From: Pestalotiopsis fici W106-1
Lineage: Eukaryota > Ascomycota > Sordariomycetes > Amphisphaeriales > Sporocadaceae
Length of the DNA stretch: 64,000 nt
Assembly: GCF_000516985.1 (NCBI RefSeq)
Contig: NW_006917099.1
Coordinates: 946,685 to 1,010,684, forward strand
Reading direction: 5' to 3'
The notes under the pieces are model-generated. The model had not been told where the DNA came from, searched no databases, and was given only the letters and a program-made list of their open reading frames with translations. Below are positions 14,259-24,712 of the stretch, piece after piece. Position 1 is the stretch's first letter. Each line of letters starts with the position of its first letter. The translations under genes and the position numbers were made by a program.

Positions 14259-14718
14259 AGAAACGAATGTTATGCCACCATAAAAAAAAAAAATTCATAC
14301 ACATATGGAACGACACTTGTATATATATATGATCATGGAGTCAAAACGGAGCGAAACCAAGAGCAATCTTGTCCCTTGTTTGTTTGGTCTTTTTCTGTTT
14401 TAGCATTTTCAGGAGCGAAACTGTATTTTAGTATACCACTTTTTAGCATGAGACAGCGTTTGAAAAGAAATCCTTGATAACTCATTATATTCTGAAATCT
14501 CTCTTCTATGCTTTCCGTGCCGTTTTCCTTCGGGCCCGCGAGTTCACATGTCTCAGTGAGGCCGCGGTTTCTTGCAGCAGGGCACTGAACCCATACGGTA
14601 AACAACGGCCAAGCCAGGCACTAGCATTTGACTCAACAGTATACAAGAGTACAGGGCTGAGGATTGGGGTGCCTTGAATCCTTATTCTCTATACAAAGAA
14701 CTCGACATGAGTTAGGCT
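14259..14718. other. Convergent 3' intergenic region
   Basis: This lies between two genes that end towards each other. It is A/T-rich just after 14258 (an A run at 14282-14293, TATATATAT at about 14320). Nothing else is recognised. Confidence 0.5.
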
Positions 14719-15432
14719 TCATCTCTTCCCCCTACAGTCGGTTGGTGTCATCCCAATCCCATTCCATATTGGCAGCGTTCTCTCATCTGTGCTCGGTGGT
14801 GCAAATGACCACAGATACTTGCCCTCTTGTGCCGACCACAGTTGGAAAAAGCTATCAGTAGACACCTTCATCCACCCAAAGTAGTATTGAGGGCCGACGC
14901 GTATGTTTCCCTTGTGCTTCTCTGGTTCGTAGTCGAGCTCCACCATCTTGATCCACGGAGCAGCAGCACAAGAGCCGCCAGTTGGAGTTGGAGTCTGGGC
15001 CGCCGCCGCCGCCGCCACTGACTCCAGCACCTCGTCGTCGACGTACAGGAAGACGCCTTGCCGTGTCGTCAAGGTGCCGTCGAGGAGCCACTCGTCCTCG
15101 GTCGGCAGCGGGTCGGTTTCTTTGATTATTTCCCGTACGCGGTCCATGGACGCGCCTTGCAGAGTGCTCTGGTCCTCCTTGGTATCAAGTGTGAGCAGCG
15201 ACAAGAATTCTTCGCATCTCTGCGTCTCCTCGTCCGAGTAGCGGGACGGGTTCCCCCCGCGGGGGATCCGGAGGCTGAGCACGTCTCTCCGAACCTCGGT
15301 ACGGATGGCCTCGAGAAGTAGCCGCCAGGGCTCGTCGGTCGCCGCGCCGTAGGCGGTCCTGTAAACGGCATAGCCCCAGGCTGGAGGATCGTGCACCTCT
15401 GCTCTGATAATGTACCCGTTGAGCTCAGACAT
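14719..15432 (-). CDS. Conserved fungal protein of unknown function (237 aa)
   Basis: Single exon on the minus strand. I start at ATG 15432 (MSELNGYIIRAEVHDPPAWG). The open frame extends 75 codons further, but that extension looks non-coding, while the chosen N-terminus resembles the start of a widespread uncharacterised ascomycete family with an N-terminal block like GYIIR...W.Y.VYRTAYG and a C-terminal block like FGWMKVSTDSFFQLW. An alanine run and Pro/Thr stretch (near residues 135-150) interrupts the middle and is probably a variable loop. No signal peptide or membrane segment is seen. Confidence 0.72.
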   Translation of the reverse strand: MSELNGYIIRAEVHDPPAWGYAVYRTAYGAATDEPWRLLLEAIRTEVRRDVLSLRIPRGGNPSRYSDEETQRCEEFLSLLTLDTKEDQSTLQGASMDRVREIIKETDPLPTEDEWLLDGTLTTRQGVFLYVDDEVLESVAAAAAAQTPTPTGGSCAAAPWIKMVELDYEPEKHKGNIRVGPQYYFGWMKVSTDSFFQLWSAQEGKYLWSFAPPSTDERTLPIWNGIGMTPTDCRGKR

Positions 15433-16017
15433 TGTATTGTCCGTTTCGTGCCGCTTACCACAACGCGCGCAAAAGCTGGATTGGCACGATGGGGAAATGT
15501 TTATGAGTTGAGCACCAGATTGATAGAATTGGACGGTGGGAATTGCAAATAATTCATGCAAGAGCTCTTGTAGTAATAAACTCGAGCACCGCCGCAGATG
15601 CACATGAAGGGCAACACAGTGCGGAAAATGAGAACGCGGTATGGACTTGTAGCGCATCCATGGATGTGCCTTGCCATTGATGGCTCACTTGATACGACTG
15701 TAAGATACAGACACTTCAAAAAATCGTCTGTATAATTATTGAAGCTTGCTTATCTTGCGAGATGCGCAGGTTCAGCCTCTTTTTACGACATGAATTTATG
15801 GCTGCACAATTGAAAGCGTTGGATATGCATGTGGTGTCGTGATAAGATCATGATATCATTATCCCTGCCAACGTTGTTGGATGCCTGCTGGATGCCCGTT
15901 GGTTCCTGCTGGTTTGCGTTGGTCAAAAAGCAGTTTACGCGCCCTTGTGCAGTAATTCTTTGCTGAGATTGACTCATCTCCTATCAAAAACTGCATGACT
16001 TCAAGTATCGCATTTCA
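15433..16017. other. Divergent intergenic region
   Basis: Shared upstream region of the minus-strand 237-aa gene and the plus-strand DUF7730-type gene. It holds several imperfect GTTGGNTGC-type units at about 15870-15925. No coding exon is seen. Confidence 0.4.
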
Positions 16018-16821
16018 ATGACGGTGCTTAATTATGTTCCTTACCGGAAGCGACAAAGATGGTCGCCAGCAAGGAAGAGTACCCCCATAGCAGAGTCTCT
16101 GCTCAGGCGCCTGAAGCACCTCCGCCACCAGTCTTCCTCTGCGAAATCTATCCATCCACAGACTCAATCTCCGCTTTTCGCCTTGCTGCCAACCGAGTTG
16201 CGCCTAGAAATCTTCAGCCTCGTGTTAGTTCATCCACAAGAGATAGAACTTGGAAGGCTGTTTGAGTTAGAACCCAGCTTGGAACCCCCGAGCCGCCGCA
16301 TCAGTCTGCTCTTGACCTGTTCCCGTACACATGCCGAGGCCCTTCCCATTCTGTACAGCATCAACGAATTCGTTGTGTGTCAACCAGACTACGTTTCGAT
16401 GCTTGCTGCCACCGAGGGAGCGCCGTTCATCAGGAAAATAAAGTACACACACTATACACCCGGGACTGATCGGCCACCATGCCGAGATGAGGATGAGAGG
16501 AGGGGGTTGTGGCGGCGATATGTACCCAGGAGAGGCAAGACGGAGCTCGAGGATTGGTTCGAAATGTGGGAATCGTTCAAAAAGATGGAGCAGCTGGAAT
16601 GGGTGCGTGTCGAAATATACACGCATCCGCTTCGAGGGGATAACTGGCAGAAGCGGGAGAAGGAACTCCTGATGCCGGCGGGCTCTGTACTGAAAGATGG
16701 AGCCCACGGCGAGCTTTTCGTGACCTGGCAACAAGATGACACCCCGGGCATGACGTTGGAAGATATGCTAAAGGGGTGGGTGATCACACGTGAAGTAACA
16801 GACTGGCGCACGTACTTGTAA
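16018..16821 (+). CDS. DUF7730 / F-box-like protein (267 aa)
   Basis: Single-exon gene. A basic N-terminal tail of about 45 residues is followed by SPLFALLPTELRLEIFSLVL, the leucine/proline pattern that opens F-box and DUF7730 domains in fungi. It continues with LLLTCSRTHAEALPILYSINEF, a typical second block of this family. The C-terminal half describes a charged alpha/beta region ending in WVITREVTDWRTYL. F-box-like members of this class are presumed adaptors, but no Skp1-binding residues can be confirmed here. Function is inferred only at family level. Confidence 0.7.
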   Translation: MTVLNYVPYRKRQRWSPARKSTPIAESLLRRLKHLRHQSSSAKSIHPQTQSPLFALLPTELRLEIFSLVLVHPQEIELGRLFELEPSLEPPSRRISLLLTCSRTHAEALPILYSINEFVVCQPDYVSMLAATEGAPFIRKIKYTHYTPGTDRPPCRDEDERRGLWRRYVPRRGKTELEDWFEMWESFKKMEQLEWVRVEIYTHPLRGDNWQKREKELLMPAGSVLKDGAHGELFVTWQQDDTPGMTLEDMLKGWVITREVTDWRTYL

Positions 16822-17213
16822 GAATAACGCTCGCGTAGGGAGTAATTTTGTCAAAACAACGGTCCATCGGTTCGTATCATATCATCTACTAAACTGTTTC
16901 CATCCTTTCTTTGGGATTGAAAATGGTGTAATAAGTGTGTTATGTGTCGTACCAGACCACTGTACTAGCTGAACAAAATGTGAAGCTCCACACTAGGAAC
17001 TAGCCTAATAGTGGTTATATGGTACGGCGCAATATTATGCTATCAGAGTTTCTGTATCCTCATGTTGCCTTCAAGACCTCACCTAAGCCGATATGTAAAG
17101 GAGGAATTCAAAACGAAATAATCGAAAAGATATCCAAAGATATTTAAGTTAAATTTTGATTTATAAGAAAAAGGTTCTAAAAAGCGAATTATATACCTAC
17201 GCAAGTGATCTGC

Positions 17214-17237
17214 GGTGGGTACTAACTACGTCAGTAC
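17214..17237 (+). repeat. 24-bp dispersed repeat, copy 1
   Basis: This matches the reverse complement of 39773-39796 at 22 of 24 positions. Both differences are G-to-A when this copy is compared with the other. It may be a fragment of a shared transposon end. Confidence 0.6.
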
Positions 17238-17377
17238 GATTCTATAGGACAGAAAGGGTCGTACTCCCAAGAGTTATTAGACCCGCAATTCGGCTAAAAG
17301 TTCATTAATCGAAAATCAATAATAGTTATGTCCCTTTGAATAACGTACACATATCCAACGAAGACTGTAGCCGGAGT

Positions 17378-17480
17378 CGAAAGTTACGGGTGCCGCGGGC
17401 CTTGGCAAACCACAACCGAAAGTTGCGGGTGCCGCGGGCCCTGGCAAATCACAACCGAAAGTCGCGGGTGCCGCGGCGCG
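17378..17480. repeat. 39-bp tandem repeat, about 2.6 copies
   Basis: Units start at 17378, 17417 and 17456, each with CGAAAGT.(A/G/C)GGGTGCCGCGG. The few differences between units are mostly transitions. The GC-rich units stand out from A/T-rich surroundings. Confidence 0.9.
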
Positions 17481-17773
17481 TAAATCGTTGACACTGACCA
17501 AGGGGCTTGTTATTGGCGAATTCTCTTCCGTATTGTTACCGTTACCGATTCGTACACGATAGCGTCGATAGTATGCAATTGATTGCGAAGATTCCGAAGA
17601 GCCAAAGTCGTCTTTCCCGAGGTTTGACGCTTTCGAAGACGTCTCCTCACCAGGACTTCTTTCTAGATTCACTCTCGCCTTGAGCTTTCGTCCTGTGATT
17701 GAGAAAATTACCCCACAAGATTTGCTAGAATTCCATTAGAAACTGAAAGGGGAACGACACAGAATTGAGCCCA

Positions 17774-18991
17774 TTACCATTCTGTCCTTTGATTCCAAGA
17801 TAGGGAGGCTTCCTTGCCGCACAGCGGGCACATTTCACCTCTTAAGGTATCAAGGATCACTGCGCTCATCTCTACTTTCTGTCCAGGTCGAAAGCATTGT
17901 TCCCACGGGCGACTCAGATCAATATCATGACATCTGGCTGTGTCAGTGAATACAAACGACTGGTCGCTACGTGGAATGCCTGATCGATCCATATTTGACC
18001 GTATGACGTAAAAGAACAACTGTTATATCGTGATATCAATAATGCGCGAACATAGCCTTCTTTTATGGTGTGGCAAGTAGGTAGTGACCTTACACTGAGC
18101 GAGGTTATGGTCTCAAGATGGAAGGGCCGTTGGAATCCCAAAGCGTCTACCAAGTACACTGGTTGTTGATTGAGTACTTGGCCGGGAATCTGTCGAACGA
18201 TATGCTGAAGTTCCATAACAGCAGCAAATATCCTGAAATCCATACGCCTGAGAAATATTGTTAGTAACAAAACTCCTTATGCTAAGAGGGAGTAACGAAG
18301 GGAAGACTTACATAGCACATGTGACTTTCTCCAGTATCCTGCAGAATGTTAGCTCCGACTTGAAAGACTATCTATATCAGACTTACCCTTCCATTTGTGT
18401 GAACATCGTCCTAAGATGCCCCATGTATTGATTCGAGACGCGCTGAATGAGTGACACAAGGGTTTGGTGTTTTGTGTCGCGGCTCTGATTCTCAATCTGT
18501 TCGCTTTTTCTACAAAGGCGAGTCAGCTACTTGCTCGTTACTTCTGAAATGGCCAAGAATAGTCACAATTTGACCGCCGACATGATGATATTCAAAGCTT
18601 GGGTGTGACCCAGCAAGTCAATCTTCAACCTGTCGATGTCATTCTGTTTGCAAAGGGCCCACTTGATCTTCATCCAAGTTTCTCTTGCTTTCAACGTCGA
18701 GGGCCTAGTGATGTGCGGCTGGTAGTTGCGCGCCGTGGCCCAAAAGTCATCAATGGTTCTTTGACATTCAAGCGCGGTGCGAGCGAGAGCAGTATGCTCG
18801 GCATACATGGACTCGTGCAGCTGAATGTCTTTGACTTGTATCAAGGCCGTCTCAAGGGAGAATAGCAGCCGTATCAAGTCACGAAACCTCTGACTCGTTT
18901 GACCGCTCGCTTGAACCGCGTCAATCACTGTCCCCACGAGCTCAATTGCCGCGACAAAATCGCCAACTGAAAACCCAAACGGGACCGTCAT
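17774..18991 (-). CDS. Fungal ubiquitin-like domain (ULD) protein with helical N-terminus (324 aa)
   Basis: Five exons on the minus strand fit in phase: 18991-18567, 18509-18387, 18338-18312 (27 nt), 18247-18094 and 18019-17774. The N-terminus (MTVPFGFSVGDFVAAIELVG, then a long alpha-helical segment) is the fungal helical domain often found at the front of NLR-like and ULD proteins. After the micro-exon, MELQHIVRQIPGQ...PVYLVDALGFQRPFHLETITS matches the fungal ubiquitin-like domain (ULD_2 type). It ends with DIDLSRPWEQCFRPGQKVEMS and a CPLC pair. No enzyme motif is seen. It is the first gene of the NLR/HET island, and such proteins are thought to be signalling or scaffolding parts, but no partner is known. 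The last open frame begins at an intron acceptor, not at a start codon. Confidence 0.82.
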
Positions 18992-19765
18992 GTTGATGGT
19001 CTTTGTCAGGGGCGCATCGATCCGAGTTGAAGTTAGACAATGAAAATAAACCCATTAGGAATTCTTGGGGTACCTTGGGAGCTTTCATCCGTATGCAAAG
19101 CGGGGTTTCTACCATTGAAAGCATTCAGCCCAGCAGCGTCGTATGAGTGGCAGTGTCAGTATTTCTCACCAATCATGTTGGAGCTTGGGCAATACTTCAT
19201 TTGTCATGCAGGAGAACTCCGCCGCCCCAACACAGAGACTTGTGCTTGGAAGTATTTGTCTTGGTGCTCAGCCTCTTTTGCGAGAAGTCTTGCGATCACC
19301 TGCACATGTATCTTGTGATACCTTTCCAACAGCCTGCGGATTAGATCCAGTGAGGGTGCATTGTCATCGATGCAGATTAGTATGTGGACAGGGAGCTCGT
19401 GCCAAGGCATACATTCGAAAGCCGCTGTCCGCACATCTTTCAGTAATTGGACGCGATTGCACTTCCAACACCAAAGGGTAGCAAATTGCGGATTGTTTAG
19501 AAGTCTAGGATTTTATAACAATGATTTCATGAAACACACTCTTTATGATATAAATACTGGCTTATCACCATAGATAACCATCGACGAATATTCCAGTTAA
19601 ATAACAATAAGTTTCGAGCCGCTCATAAGATGCCCAAAGAAAACATCCACCTGCGAGGATAAGACGGGCTTAAACCGAAGTGCCTTGAAATTGAAAGTGA
19701 TTGCAGCATTTATGTCTATCTTTATAATCATTTGGCCCAATCACGCTTGCGTAATAAGGGGGACG
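18992..19765. other. Intergenic region between ULD gene and NLR
   Basis: No gene is called. A 76-residue minus-strand open frame (19204-19434) has a coding-like helical composition (LLERYHKIHVQVIARLLAKEA) but no start, splice partner or family that I recognise. It may be a relic exon. The part near 19500-19700 is A/T-rich. Confidence 0.4.
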
Positions 19766-22700
19766 TTACCCCTTCCCCTTATAAAGCTCTACAAACTTCA
19801 GGTCGCCATTATTCTTGTTGTATCCGGCAAACGTGTGCTGACTGCACACAGAAAACCCGGAGTGTTCCAGAACAGCCAAGCAATCTAAATATTTACGATG
19901 ACGCCTCCCATTCGCGATGAAGGAGTCTCTACTCGCAACAAGTCTGGGCCATCTATCGGCGTCAGGATTGCCGGCTGATAACCCAAAGCTTTCGATGATT
20001 CCCATAACGAACTCGTCACCCATGTCGATATTCCCATGAAATCTGAACCAGCCCTGAGAAACATGGATGGACTTAGTTGCGTTGTCTATCCAGAACGGCT
20101 CTGGCTTCAACCACTCGTTACCCAATTCTTGGTCATGCCTCAGGACTGCTACGGTCGTTCTATCTCTGTGAACAGGGTTGAGACGGCAGAACTCAACAAT
20201 ATTGACGGGCTCTTCGAACGCATCACCTTCCCATAGAATTGCAATCTCGTCTTCGCCCCAGAATGTGATATTCAAACACAGCATGTCTGGCGGAATACCC
20301 TGCGAATCGAAGAATTGTGAATCAAGCTCATTCCCGAGAATGCGGTGCAGCGCATATTTTCCGGTCGCAGTGTCCCACGTCTGGAAGATGAGAATTCTGT
20401 CGCCATCATCATCTTTCTGATGTGAGAATGAAAAGATTGCCAGTCGCTCGCCACTTGGTGAAAATGCGATGCCGCCTAGAATGTCTCCCTTTGGTTCAAA
20501 GGTCCGACTGATACAGTAGGATGGCAAGACACGGGTAAGAGATGGGAAATACGACACTAGCGTCTCCCATGCAGAAGTGAAAACATTGACAATCGGTGAA
20601 AGAAAAAATGGAACGCCCCGGGGATTGCTGACATCAGAGACATTCCACGTCACGGCCCGGGCTGCTCCGCGCTTGTCGGGGTCGTAGCAAGCCGCCAACC
20701 GAGATCCATCCTCCGAAATTGCCAAGAACCGGTTCTTTGACATAGAAAGATGGGGAAGAAGGCGGCTGTGAGAAGACTGCGTGTTCCATACCTCTACACC
20801 AGTCATCGTGTTGTATGCAATAACAGATCCATTCGCGGAAAGCGTCGTGGTTTCATGTTCTCGTGGGCTTGGCACTGGAAAACCGCGAGTACATCTGCAA
20901 ATGGAACTGAAGTTCCATCGGAGGCCAACCTCGCCAGGGCCACGATTCCAGCGACGAATCGATTTATCGGAGAATAATCCGACGAAGATCGCGGCATCTC
21001 GCGAGAAATGGAAAGATACCGGAGAAAGGGCCTCTTCCTCAGTGGAGTCTCGCAGCGTGTATGTTTGCACGCTTGCTTGGGGGTCTTGCCAAAATCGACT
21101 GTTCTGTGGATGAGAGTGGCTTGTGGAACCGAAGATGAGGGCACTCTGATAGCTCTCAAATAACCACAGACCGTCTTGGAAGCGAACCATGTCCATGATA
21201 AAAGTGGTAGCCTCTTTCAGGTTCGCCCTCAGCGACGGACTTTGCTGTGTCTGAGAAGCTTGTTAGAATAGCTCGGGCATTGATTCAAATTTATGGTGTA
21301 AGTCAGAGGATTGCAATAAGTAGGAAGAAATCGGATGGTTCACCAGCATATTGGTGCAAGGAATAGAATACTTTGGAGAGGGAATTTGTGTACCTCTGCA
21401 AGACGTGGCAGCTGTTTGACTAGGTCTAGGCCAACTCCGTAATCGAAGATGTCATTAACGTAACCGACTCTGAAAACAGTGTGGAAATCGCACGTCAAGA
21501 AGTCTTGAAGTAGGTGCATCGCGCGGGATCCTTCAGAAAGTTGGCCGTTATAGGAGGTGAGGAATTCTGCCCACTTTCTGTAGGCAAACTCCGCGACTTT
21601 CTTGTCGCACTTGTCAATCTCGAGCCCATCTTGGCGTTCTTTGCGAACCAGCTCTGATATCAGGGTCAAGCACTTTTCGCCCAGTTCGAGACCAGACAGA
21701 CTATCATTGTACGGGTAGAAAATGCAATCTTCAGCTTCCGACTGCTTGAGAAAATCAAGGAGTGACTTGTGATATATCTTCACGGGTGAATCCAGGTCGT
21801 CGCCACGAGGGATGTCCAGGATCGACTGCATGTTCCTTCGCAGCAGCAAGAGATCATGATCCATATCGGCAGATTCGAGTAAGCGTAATAGGTCTGCCGT
21901 GGAAAGCTCAACTGTAATAGCACATACGCTGTGGACAATAAGCCTCAAGCGTTGGACGTCTGCATCGTGCAAACCTCGGTCTACTATTTCGCGGAAGATG
22001 TTCCGATACATTGAAAACAGTTGGCCATTATTCCCAATCGGCACATGGGTGGAAGAGTCGTTGTCTTGATTCGTCTCCAGCCACTGCTTTAACATGTAGC
22101 AAGGGTCGGCCCACTGGTTTTCAACAAAGCGGCACATGGTGACGGCGTAGATAAAAAGAGGCTTTGGATTGGTGGCAAGGTAAACGGCGCGATTGAAGTC
22201 TTTCTCCGAGGGCCATTGGCCACCCTTTCTTGTGGCTGGCGTTTGCATCCCCTGGAACTTCTTCCTCAAGAAGAGGGATATGTCCTCCCGCGATTCTGTG
22301 ACGATGCCATCATCATCAAGGTCCACCATGAATTCTGGCTTGAGCTGAAACTGTTCGCCAATATTTTCAAGCATTGGTAAAGGACGGCTTGTAAAGACAA
22401 CTCGGGCACGTATAGATGGAAGATCCCGAAAGTTTGACAGTATTTCGAGAACTTTAGATACCGACGTCGTACATTCGTCCAGCGCATCGACAATGATAGC
22501 AATGCTAGGCTTCGACAATCGTTTGGATGGGTCCACAATGAGCTTTTTGAATAGCTCCTCTGAGTTCATCTCGCTAAGTTGCTTTGAATTGTAGTCCGGG
22601 ATACAGGACCGGAAGCCTTCAATCTTTTCGGCGAACTGGTCAGCAATTGTAATGATGAACTTGTTTATGTTACTTCGTTCAGGATCGATTCTCCTGAAAA

Positions 22701-23199
22701 AGTAGCTCCCCCCAAGCTGGAATTCCGGCGACGATGATCCTGAACCTTCAGTGCGAGGGATAGGTTGATCCAATCGAAGGCAAAGCGTCTTGGCAACTGC
22801 AGATTTGCCAAAGCCAGCTGGCCCTTTGAGCCAAATCATGTCTCCAGCTCCAGGAGCGGTGACCTTTCTCATGAGATTATCCAGCAGTTCTGATCTCGTT
22901 CCATCATAGCAATAGTCTTGATCTTCGTTGGCCTTGCTCTTGTAATGGGCTTGCCAGAGAGTGAGAGGAGGCCCTGGTGACTTGAAAATTTGAGTCCTGC
23001 TGTTGTCAAAGACGTTTCCGATGAATTGATGCGCGTTGCCACTGGCGCTAGCCTGCTCGACTTCGACGCTCACAGGGGTCACGTTGTGGTCGCTGGCAGT
23101 TGTCTCGGGCATCTTGGACCGATCAAGAAAACGATGATGAAAAGACTGCTCAATGGGCTTTCTGGCCATACTATCGTCAGTGCCCATTTGGACGCACAA
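19766..23199 (-). CDS. NACHT-WD40 NOD-like receptor with N-terminal HET-s-type amyloid motif (about 1,096 aa)
   Basis: A STAND-class signal-transducing ATPase. Two exons fit in phase 0: 23199-21394 and 21250-19766 (143-nt intron; junction LPRLAE/TQQSPSLR). The NACHT P-loop GPAGFGKS is at residues 126-133 and Walker B IAIIVDALDECT at 232-243. An NWD2-like helical region follows and then a degenerate WD40 region (for example FSRDAAIFVGLFSDKSIRRW) in the second exon. No PNP, HET or lipase effector domain precedes NACHT. Instead, residues 47-62 form VEQASASGNAHQFIGN, matching two C-terminal repeats in the divergent neighbour at 23768-24712. An alternative start at Met-30 (23112) would place the motif at residues 18-33, closer to the extreme N-terminus. 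I infer a sensor that, once oligomerised by a ligand bound to the WD40 part, templates the effector. Confidence 0.88.
23014..23061 (-). other. Receptor copy of the 16-residue HET-s-type motif (R0-like)
   Basis: This encodes VEQASASGNAHQFIGN. It aligns without gaps to the two motifs in the HeLo-like effector, sharing the first Val, Gln at position 12 and Ile-Gly-Asn at positions 14-16. Small residues (Ala/Ser) precede the conserved basic position. It is followed by an Asp/Asn/Ser turn-like segment. Confidence 0.65.
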
Positions 23200-23767
23200 A
23201 GAAGCATGAAATGAAACTTTTCGTTGGGAGTGAGGATTGTTGCTTGTGGGGGCTTCTGCATGTTACAAGGCTGTACAGATAGGGTGTCCCTCAATTGGTG
23301 CAGAATCCATCGAAGGTCTGGCAGCTGATGGTCATTCGCGAAAGCGACATGTCAAATAATACCTGCTAAGAGAAAAGTCGCACAGCACGTGCACGCAGAC
23401 TTTTGCCGTAATGGTAAAAGTGCGCAGCATGACACACTTCTGGGTCACAGTGGACCTCGCTCAGACGTGGCAACTGCACCTGCAGATGGGTCGTGGGTCA
23501 ACACAACACGTATTTGGCGCGCTCTGCAGATCCGTAAATATTGAAGACTTTGCCTTTGATTATCTTGGTTAAGGTACCTACCCATACTATTGACGCACCG
23601 CTGTCAATTTGGTTCATCGCAACACTTGGATTCTTCAAAATCACGAATCCTGCTTAGCGGCCAGCTGTTCAGCCAGCGTATTCGTCTACCCGTCGCCCAC
23701 TTATGGTAGATTTTGTTTTCTTGCTCGAACTGTTACTGGTATCTTCATTGTCCCAACAAATTTGGAG
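23200..23767. promoter_or_regulatory. Shared divergent promoter of the NLR/effector pair
   Basis: The 568 bases separate two start codons that point away from each other. No other gene is seen. A shared promoter would allow joint expression of receptor and effector; that is inference from geometry. An E-box-like CACGTG lies at about 23387. Specific regulators cannot be assigned. Confidence 0.45.
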
Positions 23768-24712
23768 ATGGCAGACCCCCTAAGCATCACTGCCAGCGCG
23801 ATTGGTGTGATAACCGCGGCTTTCCAAAGCTGTCAGGCTCTGAATGGGCTCGTTTCCAGCTGGGCCAATGCTCCAAAAACCTTGAAGGACCTTCGGGGCG
23901 ATCTCAGCGCCCTCCAAAATTTGATCCAATCCTTGCAACGTGAGGTTGCTACTTCAGATGACCTGTCCGCTGAGCAGAGGACATGCATTCTCGAGCTCGT
24001 GCCTGCGATAGAAAGCTGCAGAGATGCGTGCGAAGGATTCTCGGCGAGGGTATCCCGGGCAACCTCTCACTCGAAGGATGATCAAGTCGCCTTCCTTGAC
24101 AGGGCACGGCTGTATCTGGGCGAGAAGGACATCCAGACTTTCAAGTCACGCCTTGGGGACTGTAAGCAAACTCTGAATGTCGCTTTGGGAGTGGTCACAC
24201 TGTAAGATTGAGCAATACACAACCTTCAATCCGACCATGATGCACCGAAAACATAAATTCTCTATACTGAAATATCTCTCCTGCTCAGCAACACAATGTC
24301 CAAGACCCGAGAACAGATCAACGAGATGGAGACACAAACTGTCATGACGTTGAGCAGTCTCACGGGGAAACTGCAAGGCATCGAGCTCGCTCTCCAAGCT
24401 TTCCAATCAACCGAAGTTGCGATCGGCAGCAACGACGTAACACAAGTGCTCCAGGTGTTGAATGATCATGACCGTATGCTTAGGCAGTGCCTGAAGGTTT
24501 GCACAAGCGGACTGGGAGAGACAGCAAAGACGACGGGGACAACTGTGAAATATGCTGAGACGTTGGATCAGGCTCGCCAATTTATTGGAAATATTGGCGA
24601 CGTTGGGAATGGCGGGCCAGAGACCAACGTGGAGCATGGCCAGGCAAAAAATGAATCGAGGCAGGTGATTGGCAATATTGATGCGAGCTTTGCACGCGAT
24701 TACTTGTGTTAG
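23768..24712 (+). CDS. HeLo-like domain effector with two C-terminal HET-s-type amyloid motifs (285 aa)
   Basis: Two exons: 23768-24201 and 24289-24712, with a clean phase-2 junction (VVTL/NTMSK). I start at 23768 (MADPLSITASAIGVITAAF), the usual opening of the PF17111 class (PigL_N, earlier Helo_like_N); the open frame extends upstream without conservation. The N-terminal 200 residues are alpha-helical with a hydrophobic first helix. The C-terminal tail carries VKYAETLDQARQFIGN (231-246) and VEHGQAKNESRQVIGN (259-274), 28 residues apart. In known HET-s-type proteins two such repeats stack as a beta-solenoid amyloid and switch an N-terminal helical domain into a membrane-disrupting form. The divergent NLR carries one matching motif. 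Amyloid behaviour and toxicity to the host cell are inferred. The alternative, a chance resemblance, seems unlikely given three ungapped matches in adjacent genes. Confidence 0.85.
24545..24592 (+). repeat. Effector amyloid motif copy 1
   Basis: Encodes VKYAETLDQARQFIGN. It aligns over all 16 positions with copy 2 and with the receptor motif at 23014-23061. Confidence 0.65.
24629..24676 (+). repeat. Effector amyloid motif copy 2
   Basis: Encodes VEHGQAKNESRQVIGN and lies 11 residues before the C-terminus. Of the three copies it is closest in pattern to the classical HET-s-type repeat (basic, Glu-Ser-Arg, two residues, Ile-Gly-Asn). Confidence 0.68.

Larger units (their letters stand above)
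16822..17773. other. A/T-rich intergenic region with decayed repeat DNA
   Basis: A/T-rich sequence at about 17080-17200 is followed by a short dispersed repeat (17214-17237) and a 39-bp tandem repeat. An open frame on the minus strand (17316-17672) translates the tandem repeat into 13-residue units, but it has no family resemblance and is not called a gene. The stretch looks like degraded transposon-derived DNA. Confidence 0.5.

Noticed and set aside
17378..17480. Repeat considered as CRISPR array
   Set aside because: Units are contiguous with no unique spacers, and the DNA is eukaryotic.
17316..17672. Minus-strand 118-codon open frame over the 39-bp repeats
   Set aside because: Its coding look comes from the tandem repeat. 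There is no family match, and the flanks are A/T-rich decayed DNA.
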